From Oscillospiraceae bacterium (GTDB lineage: Bacteria; Bacillota; Clostridia; Oscillospirales; Oscillospiraceae), in contig SVMM01000006.1 in the NCBI GenBank assembly GCA_015067435.1, positions 1 through 64,000 of the forward strand: a stretch of DNA of 64,000 bases. Reading direction: 5' to 3'. The position numbers were made by a program, and so were the translations under genes. Of the stretch, positions 45,370 through 53,314 are shown in pieces. Every line of letters starts with the position of its first letter. The first letter of the stretch is position 1. The notes below the pieces were generated by a model. It was not told where the DNA came from. It saw only the letters and a program-made list of their open reading frames with translations, and did not search any database.

Positions 45370-46314
45370 GTGAAGCATATTTTCATCATCAACCCCGCCG
45401 CCGGAAAGAGCGACAGCCGCCAGCGCGTCTACCGCATGGCGGAGAGCCTGCGCGAGAACCACGGGCTCGACGTGGAGTGTATGCTCACCAAGTCGCCGGG
45501 GCATGCCACGGCGCTGACCCGCGGCATTGCCGCCGCCGGAAGCGGCGTGCGGTTCTACGCCTGCGGCGGCGACGGCACGGTCAACGAGGTCGCCAACGGC
45601 GTCGCAGGGTTTGAAAACGCCGCGATGACCGTCGTCCCCATCGGCACGGGCAACGACTTCCTCAAGAACTTCGGCGGCGACGCCGCGCTCTTCTCCGATC
45701 CGGAAAACCTCTGGAACGGACAGACGCAGAAGCTCGATCTCATCGACTGCAACGGCAGGATGTGCCTGACCATCGCGTGCAGCGGCGTGGACGCGCGCAT
45801 CGCGCGCGACGTCCACAAGTACTCCGCCACGCCGCTGCTTGACGGCAAGAGCAGCTACGTCGCGTCGCTGATCGTCAACTTCCTGTTCAAGGGCATCGGC
45901 AGCCACTGGACGATCTCGCTCGACGGCGAGGACCTGCCGGACCGCGACTTCGCCGTCGTGGCGGTGTGCAACGGGCGCTATTACGGCGGCGGCTTCATGC
46001 CCGTGGCGGAGGCGCGCATGACCGACGGCGTGCTCAACACGCTGATCGTCAAAAGCGTCTCCCGCCTCCAGTTCGCCCGCTTCGTCTCCGACTACAGCAA
46101 GGGCGACTACCACAAGTTTCCCCAGTTTGCCGCCTGCCATACGGCGTCGGTGATCCGCATCCGCTCCGAAAAGCCGGACGTCGTCACCTGTCTGGACGGC
46201 GAGTGCACCACCTCCTCCGACGTCACGCTCCGGCTCGCGGACAAAAAGCTCAACTTCTTCGGCCCCGCGGGCTGCTCGCCCGACGCCACCGTGCGGGAGA
46301 AGGCCGAGGGGTAA
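45370..46314 (+). CDS. YegS/DagK-family lipid kinase
   Basis: Diacylglycerol-kinase-like catalytic domain protein, predicted to phosphorylate diacylglycerol or a related lipid for phospholipid recycling. It starts FIINPAAGKS and has the ATP-binding CGGDGTVNEVANG (near residue 58) and the VPIGTGNDFLKNFGG motif (near 82) diagnostic of the family. The C-terminal beta-sandwich includes CNGRYYGGGF and CLDGEC. The 314 residues are typical. The start is a GTG at 45370, with GGGAGG upstream. Confidence 0.92.
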   Translation: MKHIFIINPAAGKSDSRQRVYRMAESLRENHGLDVECMLTKSPGHATALTRGIAAAGSGVRFYACGGDGTVNEVANGVAGFENAAMTVVPIGTGNDFLKNFGGDAALFSDPENLWNGQTQKLDLIDCNGRMCLTIACSGVDARIARDVHKYSATPLLDGKSSYVASLIVNFLFKGIGSHWTISLDGEDLPDRDFAVVAVCNGRYYGGGFMPVAEARMTDGVLNTLIVKSVSRLQFARFVSDYSKGDYHKFPQFAACHTASVIRIRSEKPDVVTCLDGECTTSSDVTLRLADKKLNFFGPAGCSPDATVREKAEG

Positions 46315-46335
46315 ATCGCAAAATGCAAAAAACAG

Positions 46336-46371
46336 GGCTGCGGCGCATTTCAATGTGCCGCAGCCTTGCAA
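46336..46371. terminator. Bidirectional terminator after the lipid kinase gene
   Basis: Twelve-bp arms (46336-46347 and 46354-46365, one G-T pair) with a six-base loop. On the minus strand it runs into CTGTTTTTTGC, so it chiefly ends the minus-strand operon finishing at 46391. Confidence 0.8.
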
Positions 46372-46390
46372 TTATGCGAAAAGCCGTCGT

Positions 46391-47167
46391 TCACTTGTCC
46401 TCTTCGTCGCGGAAGATGAGGTCGGTCAGCTCCGACTTCATCTTTTCGGCATACGAGCGCAGCAGCGCGTCGTTTTGCAGCTGCGCAAGCTCGTTTTGCA
46501 GCGAGCGCGTCTGCTGCTGCCGCGTCAGCTGCGTCTGGTAGGTCTCCAGCGGCGTTTCCTCCGTCTGCGCCGCGGCCGGAGCGCTCTGTATCGCCTCGGC
46601 GCCGGTCACGCCGCTCTGCACAGCCTCGGCGCTTGCCGCGGCCTGTGCCGCTTCCGCGGCCGGCGCGCTGCTGTGCACCGCTTCGTCCGCGGCGGCGGGC
46701 TCGCTCTGCGCGACCGCCTGCCGCGCCGCGCGCTGCTCCGCGAGCACCTGTCCGGGCTGCTTGTTGTGGGCGAGCGCGATATACTCCGCGCCGGTTGCGC
46801 CGCCGGAATAGCCGTACAGCGCGCGGACGTTCTCCATGTGGATGTTGTACTCCTCCGCGCTCAGCGAGCCGTCCGCGACGCGGCGGCTCAGCTCCTCGGC
46901 ATAGGCGAGCTCAGTATCCGAAAAGTGGTCGCGGTCGTAGGTGGAGCCGACGTACGACGCGCGCTGCGCGCTGCCGAGCACCGCGTCGACGCTCGCCGCG
47001 CGCACGCTCTGCTCGGTCTGCGCAAAGAACTTGCTGCCGTAGTGCGTCGCCTTGACCGCGTAGCCGTTCTCGTCGTAGGTGATGTTCATGCCGCGGGAGG
47101 AGACCGTCTGTCCCGCCAGCGCGATGTTCCGGCTCATGTCCGGCATCTTGACCGAATAAACCGTCAT
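46391..47167 (-). CDS. Unknown protein with Ala/Gln/Glu-rich central region
   Basis: I do not recognise this family. The N-terminal ~130 residues look folded (ITYDENGYAVKATHYGSKFF; DRDHFSDTELAYAEELSRRV). The middle (about 140-215) is low-complexity Ala/Ser/Glu/Gln, built from repeated EAVQS/AEAAQ-like units, and the C-terminus is a short helical segment ending in FRDEEDK. No signal peptide or TM helix is seen. 258 residues. The ATG at 47167 is 16 bases after the exonuclease stop, so the two are probably co-transcribed. Possible roles, such as a scaffold or a partner of the exonuclease, are speculation. Confidence 0.6.
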   Translation of the reverse strand: MTVYSVKMPDMSRNIALAGQTVSSRGMNITYDENGYAVKATHYGSKFFAQTEQSVRAASVDAVLGSAQRASYVGSTYDRDHFSDTELAYAEELSRRVADGSLSAEEYNIHMENVRALYGYSGGATGAEYIALAHNKQPGQVLAEQRAARQAVAQSEPAAADEAVHSSAPAAEAAQAAASAEAVQSGVTGAEAIQSAPAAAQTEETPLETYQTQLTRQQQTRSLQNELAQLQNDALLRSYAEKMKSELTDLIFRDEEDK

Positions 47168-47183
47168 CTATGCTTCGCCCCTT

Positions 47184-47957
47184 TCACGCCTGTCCTGCCG
47201 CCAGGATATCATGCTCTGCCGCGTTTGGCAAGAGCTGATTTATGTCAACCTTCTGTTCTTTCTTCCTGCGCCGTCTGCGCCGCTTCGCCTTTTTCGGCGC
47301 GGCGGCTTTTTGCGTTTCCGCGGCATCCGCCGGCGGCTCCGCGGCGGGCGCGTCCTGCGGTGTTGCGGCTGCCTTGCGGCGGCGCCGTTCTGCGCGGCTC
47401 GGTTTCTCCCGCTTCGGCTTGGGAGCCGCCACGTCCGCCAGGTCCTCCTCGCGCAGCCATTCGCCCGTGAGCGCGGTGTAGAGCGCATCGTAGAGCGCGT
47501 TGTGGAAGTCGTACACCGCGGGGATGCCCAGATAGTCCACCACGCGCCAGAGCGCCATCATTGCGCTGCCCGCGCCGCAGGCGTGGGCGAAGGCACGCTG
47601 GAAGTTGTAGACCCGCTCCGGCTCGATGCACGGCACGCCCCAGAACGCACAGCTCTGCCGCAGCACGGAGAAGTCGTCCGGCCCCCAGAAGGCGAACACG
47701 CGGTCGTCGCCGCACCATGCCGTGAAATCGCGCCACGCTTCGGGGAACGCCACGCCCTCCTCGACCGAGCGGCGGAGGTCCGGCAGCTTGCGCGCGCCGG
47801 GATCGAACCGCTTGTGGATGCGCGGCTTGATGTACGCGCAGAACGTGCCGCGCACCGCGCCGCCGGGCGCATCGATGCGGACGGCGCCGATTTGCAGGAT
47901 CTCGTCGAGCTTCTTTTTGTCATAGCCGCGATTCCATTCCAGGTCCATTACGATCAT
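47184..47957 (-). CDS. DEDDh 3'-5' exonuclease with basic C-terminal tail
   Basis: RNase T/DnaQ-type exonuclease fold. Exo I is MDLEWN (Asp 5 and Glu 7), Exo II is in the FWGPDDFSVLRQ region (near 91) and Exo III in HNALYDALYTA (near 152-160, His and Asp). After about residue 165 a Lys/Arg- and Ala-rich tail follows (KKAKRRRRRRKKEQK near 226-240), likely to bind nucleic acid. 257 residues. The substrate, RNA or DNA, is not settled. It is 33 bases after the cyclase gene and upstream of the unknown gene ending at 46391, so a four-gene transcript from the peptide-binding protein is possible. Confidence 0.8.
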   Translation of the reverse strand: MIVMDLEWNRGYDKKKLDEILQIGAVRIDAPGGAVRGTFCAYIKPRIHKRFDPGARKLPDLRRSVEEGVAFPEAWRDFTAWCGDDRVFAFWGPDDFSVLRQSCAFWGVPCIEPERVYNFQRAFAHACGAGSAMMALWRVVDYLGIPAVYDFHNALYDALYTALTGEWLREEDLADVAAPKPKREKPSRAERRRRKAAATPQDAPAAEPPADAAETQKAAAPKKAKRRRRRRKKEQKVDINQLLPNAAEHDILAAGQA

Positions 47958-47990
47958 AGCATTATCAGTCGTGGTCGTGCGCCGCGGCGG

Positions 47991-49727
47991 TCACTGCCGT
48001 TTCCCCGCCTTGGAGCGCTTCTTGTCCTCATACATCTGTTCGTCCGCGCGGTGGAGCACGTCCCCCGCGCTCTTGTCCTGCGTGCCGTCAAAAACGGCGA
48101 CGCCCTTTGCGATGCGCACGTAATCCCACGGTTCCTGTGCCTCGGCGTTGATCTCCGCCGTGCGCTCGTCGAAGCGCCGCAGCAGCGCCTCGCGGTCGCG
48201 GTAGGAATCGTCCTGCAAAATGACCGTGAACTCGTCGCCGCCCACGCGGAACACCGGGCTGTGGGTAAAGATCTCGCAGATCAGCTTGCACGCGCGGCGC
48301 AGATACATGTCGCCCTTCTCGTGGCCGCAGGTATCGTTGATCGTCTTGAGGTTGTTGCAGTCGAACATGATGATCGCGAATTCCGGCGCGGCGCCGCCCT
48401 CGGACGAGAGGATCGCGTCGTCGAGGATGCGCGTGGCGCCGTTGAACGCGCCCTTGTTGCGCACGCCGGTCATCGCGTCCTGATACGCCTTGCTGTTGAG
48501 GTCGCTGATATAAATTTTGAGGTGATCCACCAGCTGCTGGAACGTGCGCGTCAGCGTGCCGATCTCGTCGTCGCGGTCATAGTCCAGCCGGATATCGTAC
48601 TCACCCTTCGACAGGTGCTCGGCGGCATCGGTCAGCGTGACGAGCGGGGAGATCATGCGCTTCATCCGCATGGCGCTGAGGGAACCGAACATCGTCATGA
48701 TGATCAGCGACGTGATGAGCAGCCGCCCCGCCAGCCTGCGCCCGCTCGCCTCGACCTCGCTCTGCGCCACCGTGACGACCAGGCGCAGCCCGCTGGAAAG
48801 CGTGCCGAACATCATCTGCCGCCGCTCGCCGTTGATGACGTAATACGCCGCCTCTTCGTTGCTCCTCTCCGAACGGAACACATTGATGAAACTCTGGATC
48901 GTGTTGTTTCTCTGCGAGGCGATGCCCCCGAAGTCGATGTACGGGTGGTAAACGACGGTGCCGTCCTCCTGCACCAGGAAGGCGAAGCCGGTATCATAGA
49001 TCCGGATGTCCTTGATGAGGTTCACCAGCGTCTCGTAGCTGATGTCCATGCCGATCACGCCGATGAAGCTGCCCGCCTTGTACAGCGGCATTTCGTAGGA
49101 GAAGGTGCGGATGTTCAGGTTCTCGTTCTGGTACGGCCCGATCCACGACGGCCTGCCGCGCTCTATCGGGATGTAGTACCAGCCCACATGGGCGGTGTCG
49201 TCCCGTTGGTAGTCCCCGATCGCCGTCCCCGGGATCTTATTATAGGATGCGCTGTCGATGCGCGAGTACAGAAAGCCCTCCTCCTGCTTGCTGATCTCCG
49301 GATTGATGCGGAAGTAGAACGCGGCGACGCCGTCGGTGTGGTTCGCCACGCTGCGGAACATGTCCTCGACCTCCGCCGTGTATTCGGCGAGGTATTCGTC
49401 CAGCGCCTTCTGCGTCTCGCGGTTGCGCCGCTGGCTTGCCGAGAGGGCGCCGTCGCCGGTCAGGCCGATCGCCTTGCCCTCCACCAGCCGCGCGCTGTCC
49501 ATCTGCTCCGCGGCGAAATGCGCGACCGTGTCGACCGAGTGCTCGACGGTGTTGAAATAACTGTCGATCTCTTCGCAGCAGTTGTCGCACAGCAGGCGCA
49601 TTGTCGTTTCCGCCTCGCGCTCGCTGTCGCGGCGCAGGGAGACATAGCTGATCGTCCCGATCAGCAGAACGCTGATCAGAAGGGCGGTCATCATCAACGA
49701 TGTGATCCTGATGCGAATCGAATGCAT
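47991..49727 (-). CDS. Cache-HAMP-GGDEF diguanylate cyclase (DGC3)
   Basis: Membrane GGDEF protein. TM1 (about 9-29) is followed by an extracytoplasmic double-Cache-type domain (about 35-310; GYIDFGG-like YHPYIDFGGIASQ and SFIGVIGMDISYETLV segments). TM2 (about 318-342) leads to a HAMP domain (LSKGEYDIRLDYDRDDEIG) and the GGDEF domain with motif RVGGDEF near residue 494. No RxxD I-site is seen at the expected position (FTHS). 578 residues. The ATG at 49727 follows AAGGAG, 18 bases downstream of a peptide-type solute-binding protein gene, so the two form an operon. Confidence 0.88.
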   Translation of the reverse strand: MHSIRIRITSLMMTALLISVLLIGTISYVSLRRDSEREAETTMRLLCDNCCEEIDSYFNTVEHSVDTVAHFAAEQMDSARLVEGKAIGLTGDGALSASQRRNRETQKALDEYLAEYTAEVEDMFRSVANHTDGVAAFYFRINPEISKQEEGFLYSRIDSASYNKIPGTAIGDYQRDDTAHVGWYYIPIERGRPSWIGPYQNENLNIRTFSYEMPLYKAGSFIGVIGMDISYETLVNLIKDIRIYDTGFAFLVQEDGTVVYHPYIDFGGIASQRNNTIQSFINVFRSERSNEEAAYYVINGERRQMMFGTLSSGLRLVVTVAQSEVEASGRRLAGRLLITSLIIMTMFGSLSAMRMKRMISPLVTLTDAAEHLSKGEYDIRLDYDRDDEIGTLTRTFQQLVDHLKIYISDLNSKAYQDAMTGVRNKGAFNGATRILDDAILSSEGGAAPEFAIIMFDCNNLKTINDTCGHEKGDMYLRRACKLICEIFTHSPVFRVGGDEFTVILQDDSYRDREALLRRFDERTAEINAEAQEPWDYVRIAKGVAVFDGTQDKSAGDVLHRADEQMYEDKKRSKAGKRQ

Positions 49728-49745
49728 ACAAGAATCTCCTTGCGC

Positions 49746-51383
49746 TCAATCCTCACGCAGCCGCACGCTGCGGTAGCAGGTATCCGACCAGCCGTTCCAC
49801 GAAATCTCGAAGCCCTCCACCCTGTCGCTGACGACAAAGTAGTGCCGCAGGGAGTACAGAGGGATCCATGCGGCGTCCTTCTGCACGATCCGCTGCTCCA
49901 GCGCGTGATACGTCTGCATCCGCCTGTTCTCGTCCTCGATCGTCCGTGCGTTCCGCACCCGCTCCATGACCGCCTCCTCCGGATAGCACAGGCTGCGTTC
50001 ATAGCTGTTCTGCGCCGTGCCGAAGAAGGTGTAGATAAAGTTGTCGGGATCGTTGCAGTCCGCCGACCAGCGGTTGGCGTAGCAGGCGAGCTTCCCGCTC
50101 CTCCGCTGCGAGACGAAGGACTCTTCGCTCAGCTGCGTCACCGTCACGCGGACGCCGACCTTTTCCCACATGGACGCAACGATCTTGGCAAGCTCCGCGT
50201 ACTGCTGCGCGTTTTCGAGTATGGTGAACTCCAGATCGAAGCCGTCCGCAAAGCCCGCCTCGCGCAGCAGCTCCCGCGCCGTCTCCGGATCGTAGGGAAT
50301 GGCCGCGAGATTGGGATTGTACCCGTCGAGTCCGCTGGGGAAGATGCCGTTTTCCACCTGCCCGCGCCCGCCGGCGACGGCGGTGAGCAGCGCGTCCCGG
50401 TCCAGTGCGAGCTGAAGCGCCTTGCGCACGCGCACGTCGTCCAGCGGCTTGACCGACTCGTTCAGCGCGATGTAGGTGATGCCCACGCGCCGCCGCTGGC
50501 GCAGGGCGTTGCGATAGATATCGCCGCGGATGAAGAACTCCGCGTCTCCGCCCATGATGTCCAGATCGAGGATGTCCAGCGCGCCGCGCTCGAACAACAG
50601 GCGCTGCGACTCCGTGTCCGCTACGATGCGGATGCTGATGCCGTCGCAGCCCGGGGGCTCGCCCCAGTAGTTCGGGTTTGCGCGCAGGACCATCTCCTGT
50701 CCGCCGCGCCATTCCGTGAAGATGAACGGCCCCGTGCCGACCATGCTGTCGCAGGTTCTGCCGAACAGCGCGCCCGCACGGCGCACCGCCTCCTCGTTGA
50801 GGATTGAGGCGCCCGGCGTCGCCAGCCATTGCAGGAACGCCGCGTAGGGTTTCGACAGCGTGACGGCGAACTCGCGGTCGTTGTGCCGGTGGAAGCCCGC
50901 GAGAACGGACAGCCGCCCGCTCGCCAGCGCCTCCGCGCCGAAGATGCCGGAGACGACGTTCTGGTTGCAGGACTCCGGATACGTCAAAAGCCGCGTGAAC
51001 GTGAACTCGACGTCCGACGCCGTCAGCGGCTCTCCGTTGCTGAAGGTGACGCCCTCGCGCAGATGGAACGTGTAGACATAGCCGTCGTCCGACACCTCCC
51101 ACGACTCCGCGAGCGAGGGAACAAGATCGCAGGTGCCGTCCGGATTGGTGCGCAGCTCCACCAGACGGTCGAACACGTTCAGCGCGATGGCGTAATCGTC
51201 GTCGGTGCACTGCGGGTCCACGCTGCCCGGCTCGAACATGGCAAGCTGCAAATAGTTCGACGCGCTTGTATCCGCGGCGCCGCCGCGTCCCATGACGCCG
51301 CCGGACGATTCGCCGCTCCAGACATAGAACAAAACGCCGAGCACCGTTGCCGCGGCGAGCAAAACGAGTGCGCCTTTCCTCAT
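49746..51383 (-). CDS. Peptide/nickel-type (family 5) solute-binding protein, orphan
   Basis: SBP_bac_5 protein of the oligopeptide/dipeptide/nickel type. The signal-anchor N-terminus is KGALVLLAAATVLGVLFYVW without a clear lipobox Cys, so membrane tethering by an uncleaved helix is likely. The fold is recognisable from LAESWEVSDDGYVYTFHLREG, NGEPLTASDVEFTF and LQLALDRDALL. 545 residues. The ATG at 51383 follows AAAGGAGG with 9-base spacing. No permease or ATPase gene is near. It is followed after 18 bases by a cyclase gene, suggesting a ligand-sensing role rather than uptake. Confidence 0.85.
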   Translation of the reverse strand: MRKGALVLLAAATVLGVLFYVWSGESSGGVMGRGGAADTSASNYLQLAMFEPGSVDPQCTDDDYAIALNVFDRLVELRTNPDGTCDLVPSLAESWEVSDDGYVYTFHLREGVTFSNGEPLTASDVEFTFTRLLTYPESCNQNVVSGIFGAEALASGRLSVLAGFHRHNDREFAVTLSKPYAAFLQWLATPGASILNEEAVRRAGALFGRTCDSMVGTGPFIFTEWRGGQEMVLRANPNYWGEPPGCDGISIRIVADTESQRLLFERGALDILDLDIMGGDAEFFIRGDIYRNALRQRRRVGITYIALNESVKPLDDVRVRKALQLALDRDALLTAVAGGRGQVENGIFPSGLDGYNPNLAAIPYDPETARELLREAGFADGFDLEFTILENAQQYAELAKIVASMWEKVGVRVTVTQLSEESFVSQRRSGKLACYANRWSADCNDPDNFIYTFFGTAQNSYERSLCYPEEAVMERVRNARTIEDENRRMQTYHALEQRIVQKDAAWIPLYSLRHYFVVSDRVEGFEISWNGWSDTCYRSVRLRED

Positions 51384-51402
51384 CACGGCACGCCTCCTTT
51401 GT

Positions 51403-51434
51403 ATGGGTGTGACAAAAACAGGATTCACACCCAT
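51403..51434. repeat. Palindrome in the leader of the binding-protein/DGC3 operon
   Basis: Perfect 10-bp arms (51403-51412 and 51425-51434: ATGGGTGTGA and its complement) with a 12-base spacer. It lies between the predicted promoter and the ribosome binding site, so it could act as a DNA operator or as a 5' mRNA hairpin just upstream of AAAGGAGG. Confidence 0.6.
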
Positions 51435-51457
51435 GCGCATACTGTCACATTTTTCTC

Positions 51458-51486
51458 ATTTTAGCACATCAGGAGGGCATTGACAA
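51458..51486 (-). promoter_or_regulatory. Sigma-A promoter of the binding-protein/DGC3 operon
   Basis: Minus strand TTGTCA (51481-51486), a 17-base spacer and TAAAAT (51458-51463), 75 bases before the ATG at 51383. Confidence 0.7.
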
Positions 51487-51536
51487 CAGTTTCTTGAAAT
51501 AATAGAATAAGCAATATCAAATCACTTCAATCGCGC

Positions 51537-51565
51537 TTGACAGGGGAAAACGCCGCCACTATAAT
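51537..51565 (+). promoter_or_regulatory. Exact-consensus sigma-A promoter
   Basis: TTGACA (51537-51542), a 17-base spacer and TATAAT (51560-51565). Both hexamers and the spacing match consensus exactly, the only such case I found in the window. Transcription would start near 51572, leaving a leader of only about 38 bases before the ATG at 51610. Confidence 0.85.
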
Positions 51566-51609
51566 GATTTCATCCGCTTTCTCCGGTTTTGCCGCTGTGC
51601 CGAAACGAT

Positions 51610-52461
51610 ATGAGAGCTTTCCATTCCTTCTGGTCGGCGCCGAACCGCCTGCGCGGCGGCGCGCTCGCCATCCCCGACTATGAAGTGCTGACCATGATGC
51701 TCTCCGCCCTCAAGTGGCGGGAGCAAAACGGCCCCATCCGCATGGTCACGGACAGTGCCGGCGCCGCGTTCTTCGCGCGCGCGGGCCTCTCCGCGCTGTG
51801 GGACGGCGGGGTGGACACGCGGCTCGACCGGATATCCCCCGCGCTCGATCCGCGGCTATTCTGGGCGGCGGGCAAGCTGGAGGCGCTGCGCGCGGAGTCC
51901 GCGCCCTGCGTCATGCTGGACACGGACATGGTCGTGTGGACGGACGTCGGCGGTATGCTGGGAAGGGATGCGGTCGTCGCCCACCGCGAGGCGCTCCGTC
52001 CGGAGGTCTATCCCGACCCGTCGGGCTTTTCCCTCGATGCGGACTACCGTTTTCCGCCGGACTGGGACTTCTCCCTGCCCGCGGCAAACACCGCTTTTTT
52101 GTATCTGCCGGACGACGGCTTCAAGGCGTACTACACGGGCGAGGCGCTGCGCTTCATGCACGCGCTGCGCCAGCCGGACGCCGACCCCACCGTCGCCATG
52201 TGCTTCGCCGAGCAGCGCATCCTGCCCATGTGCGCCGCGGCGCGCGGGATCGGCGTGCGCGCGCTGCTGAACGAGGGCGCGCTGGACGATCAGCGCTTCG
52301 TCACGCACCTCTGGGGGCAGAAGCGCGTCTTCGCCGCGAACCCCGAGGAGCGCGTCGCCTACTGTCTGCGCTGTGTGCTCCGGCTGCTGCAAGACTTCCC
52401 GGAATGGGAGGGCGCGCTTGCCGCAAACGCCCAGACGCGCCCGTATTTGGAGAGCCTGTAA
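51610..52461 (+). CDS. Glycosyltransferase-like protein of unknown function (possibly DUF6734)
   Basis: 283-residue soluble protein, weakly reminiscent of GT-A glycosyltransferases. The start MRAFHSFWSAPN resembles DUF6734-type proteins, and a DxD-like motif sits in VMLDTDMVVW (near residue 103), where sugar-nucleotide enzymes bind metal. Later segments (NTAFLYLPDDGF; RFVTHLWGQKR) would fit an acceptor site. No signal peptide is seen. The start is uncertain: the ATG at 51610 has no Shine-Dalgarno, and an in-frame TTG at 51589 is an alternative. It is transcribed from an exact-consensus promoter and followed by a small Gly/Ser-linker gene. Substrate and role are unknown. Confidence 0.65.
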   Translation: MRAFHSFWSAPNRLRGGALAIPDYEVLTMMLSALKWREQNGPIRMVTDSAGAAFFARAGLSALWDGGVDTRLDRISPALDPRLFWAAGKLEALRAESAPCVMLDTDMVVWTDVGGMLGRDAVVAHREALRPEVYPDPSGFSLDADYRFPPDWDFSLPAANTAFLYLPDDGFKAYYTGEALRFMHALRQPDADPTVAMCFAEQRILPMCAAARGIGVRALLNEGALDDQRFVTHLWGQKRVFAANPEERVAYCLRCVLRLLQDFPEWEGALAANAQTRPYLESL

Positions 52462-52499
52462 CCGTCCGTACCCATCACGGCCGAAGGAGGGCCGGAGGC

Positions 52500-52784
52500 G
52501 TGAACCAGATGAACCAGACAACTTCACCCGCCGCCGGCGACGCGCTGCGCGATCTGTGGATCGAGCTTTCGCTCGCGCCGCACGGCAGCGCTCCCGCGCC
52601 CTCGTCCGGCGCAGCGCCCTCGTCCGGAGGTTCCGGCGGCAGCGGCGCGCAGGGCTACGGCCTCTCCCTTGTCGTGCAGGACCACTTCTCCGCGGAGCGT
52701 ATCATGCGCATCATGCGCGACCTGTGCGAGCGGGACGCGCGGCGGAAGCCTCCGGCGCAGCCGGACAGGCCCCTTGATCCATAA
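52500..52784 (+). CDS. Small protein with Gly/Ser/Pro/Ala linker
   Basis: 94-residue protein that I cannot assign. GTG at 52500 follows AAGGAGGG (8-base spacing); ATG at 52509 is an alternative with a second GGAGG. The N-terminal helix-like segment (ALRDLWIELSLAPHG) and a C-terminal helix-like segment (HFSAERIMRIMRDLCERDAR) are joined by a flexible linker of Ser, Gly, Pro and Ala (about residues 34-50, with repeated APSSG and SGGSGG units). It lies 38 bases after the glycosyltransferase-like gene and shares its promoter and terminator. A carrier or acceptor for that enzyme is possible but unproven. Confidence 0.6.
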   Translation: MNQMNQTTSPAAGDALRDLWIELSLAPHGSAPAPSSGAAPSSGGSGGSGAQGYGLSLVVQDHFSAERIMRIMRDLCERDARRKPPAQPDRPLDP

Positions 52785-52789
52785 CAAAA

Positions 52790-52828
52790 CCTCTCCATCC
52801 GACGTACCGGACGGAGAGGCTGCTTTTT
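52790..52828. terminator. Terminator after the small linker-protein gene
   Basis: Twelve-bp arms with one mismatch (52790-52801 and 52808-52819), then CTGCTTTTTTA on the plus strand. The minus strand also has a short T run, so it may serve the convergent HD gene too. Confidence 0.85.
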
Positions 52829-53283
52829 TATTCATGGTGTCCGCGCATCTCGCGGAAGGCGCAGAGCTTGTCCGCCAGCATCACGAGCACCGCCTCCTTC
52901 GACTTCGGAGGGCGGAACAGCGTCAGCGGCCACATGTGGCTCTCGATGATGTTCTTTTCCTTGCCGGTGAGCGCGAAGACCTTCCCGGCGTTGCTGCTGG
53001 CGCGCAGGGGATGCTCCAGAAGGTGGCGCAGGCCGTTGATCCGCTGCTCCTGCCGCGTGTAGAGATGATAGTCGTGCAGCATCGCGCCGCGCGCGAGCGC
53101 CTGCTCGTCCACGCGCCAGCCCAGCCGCTGCGCGAGGCGGAAGCTCTCCATCGCCACGCTGCGGCAGTGGCGGAACGTCGTATTGCCCTTGTGCTGCCGG
53201 TATTTCTTCAGCTCGCACACGTCGGGATCGTTCTCCAGCTCCCGAAGCTTGCGCAGGAAGCTCGCTTCGTCATTTTTCGGCAT
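52828..53283 (-). CDS. HD-domain hydrolase
   Basis: Small HD-superfamily phosphohydrolase, 151 residues. The first His of the motif is in NTTFRHCRSVAMES (near 38), and the HD pair is in GAMLHDYHLYT (near 69-72). Further His/Asp ligands are in LLEHPLRASSN, IIESHMWPLT and LADKLCAFRE. Substrate unknown. It is the last gene of a three-gene operon (SLC13-like transporter, cyclase, HD protein) and lies 31 bases after the cyclase gene. It could act on a nucleotide, but it lacks the HD-GYP features of c-di-GMP phosphodiesterases. Confidence 0.82.
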   Translation of the reverse strand: MPKNDEASFLRKLRELENDPDVCELKKYRQHKGNTTFRHCRSVAMESFRLAQRLGWRVDEQALARGAMLHDYHLYTRQEQRINGLRHLLEHPLRASSNAGKVFALTGKEKNIIESHMWPLTLFRPPKSKEAVLVMLADKLCAFREMRGHHE

Positions 53284-53314
53284 ATGCCACGCCCCCTTGC
53301 CCGCGCCGCGCGCC

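Noticed and set aside
47211-50807. A plus-strand open frame of 1198 codons spanning three minus-strand genes
   Set aside because: It crosses gene boundaries of a clear minus-strand operon and has shadow-type composition.
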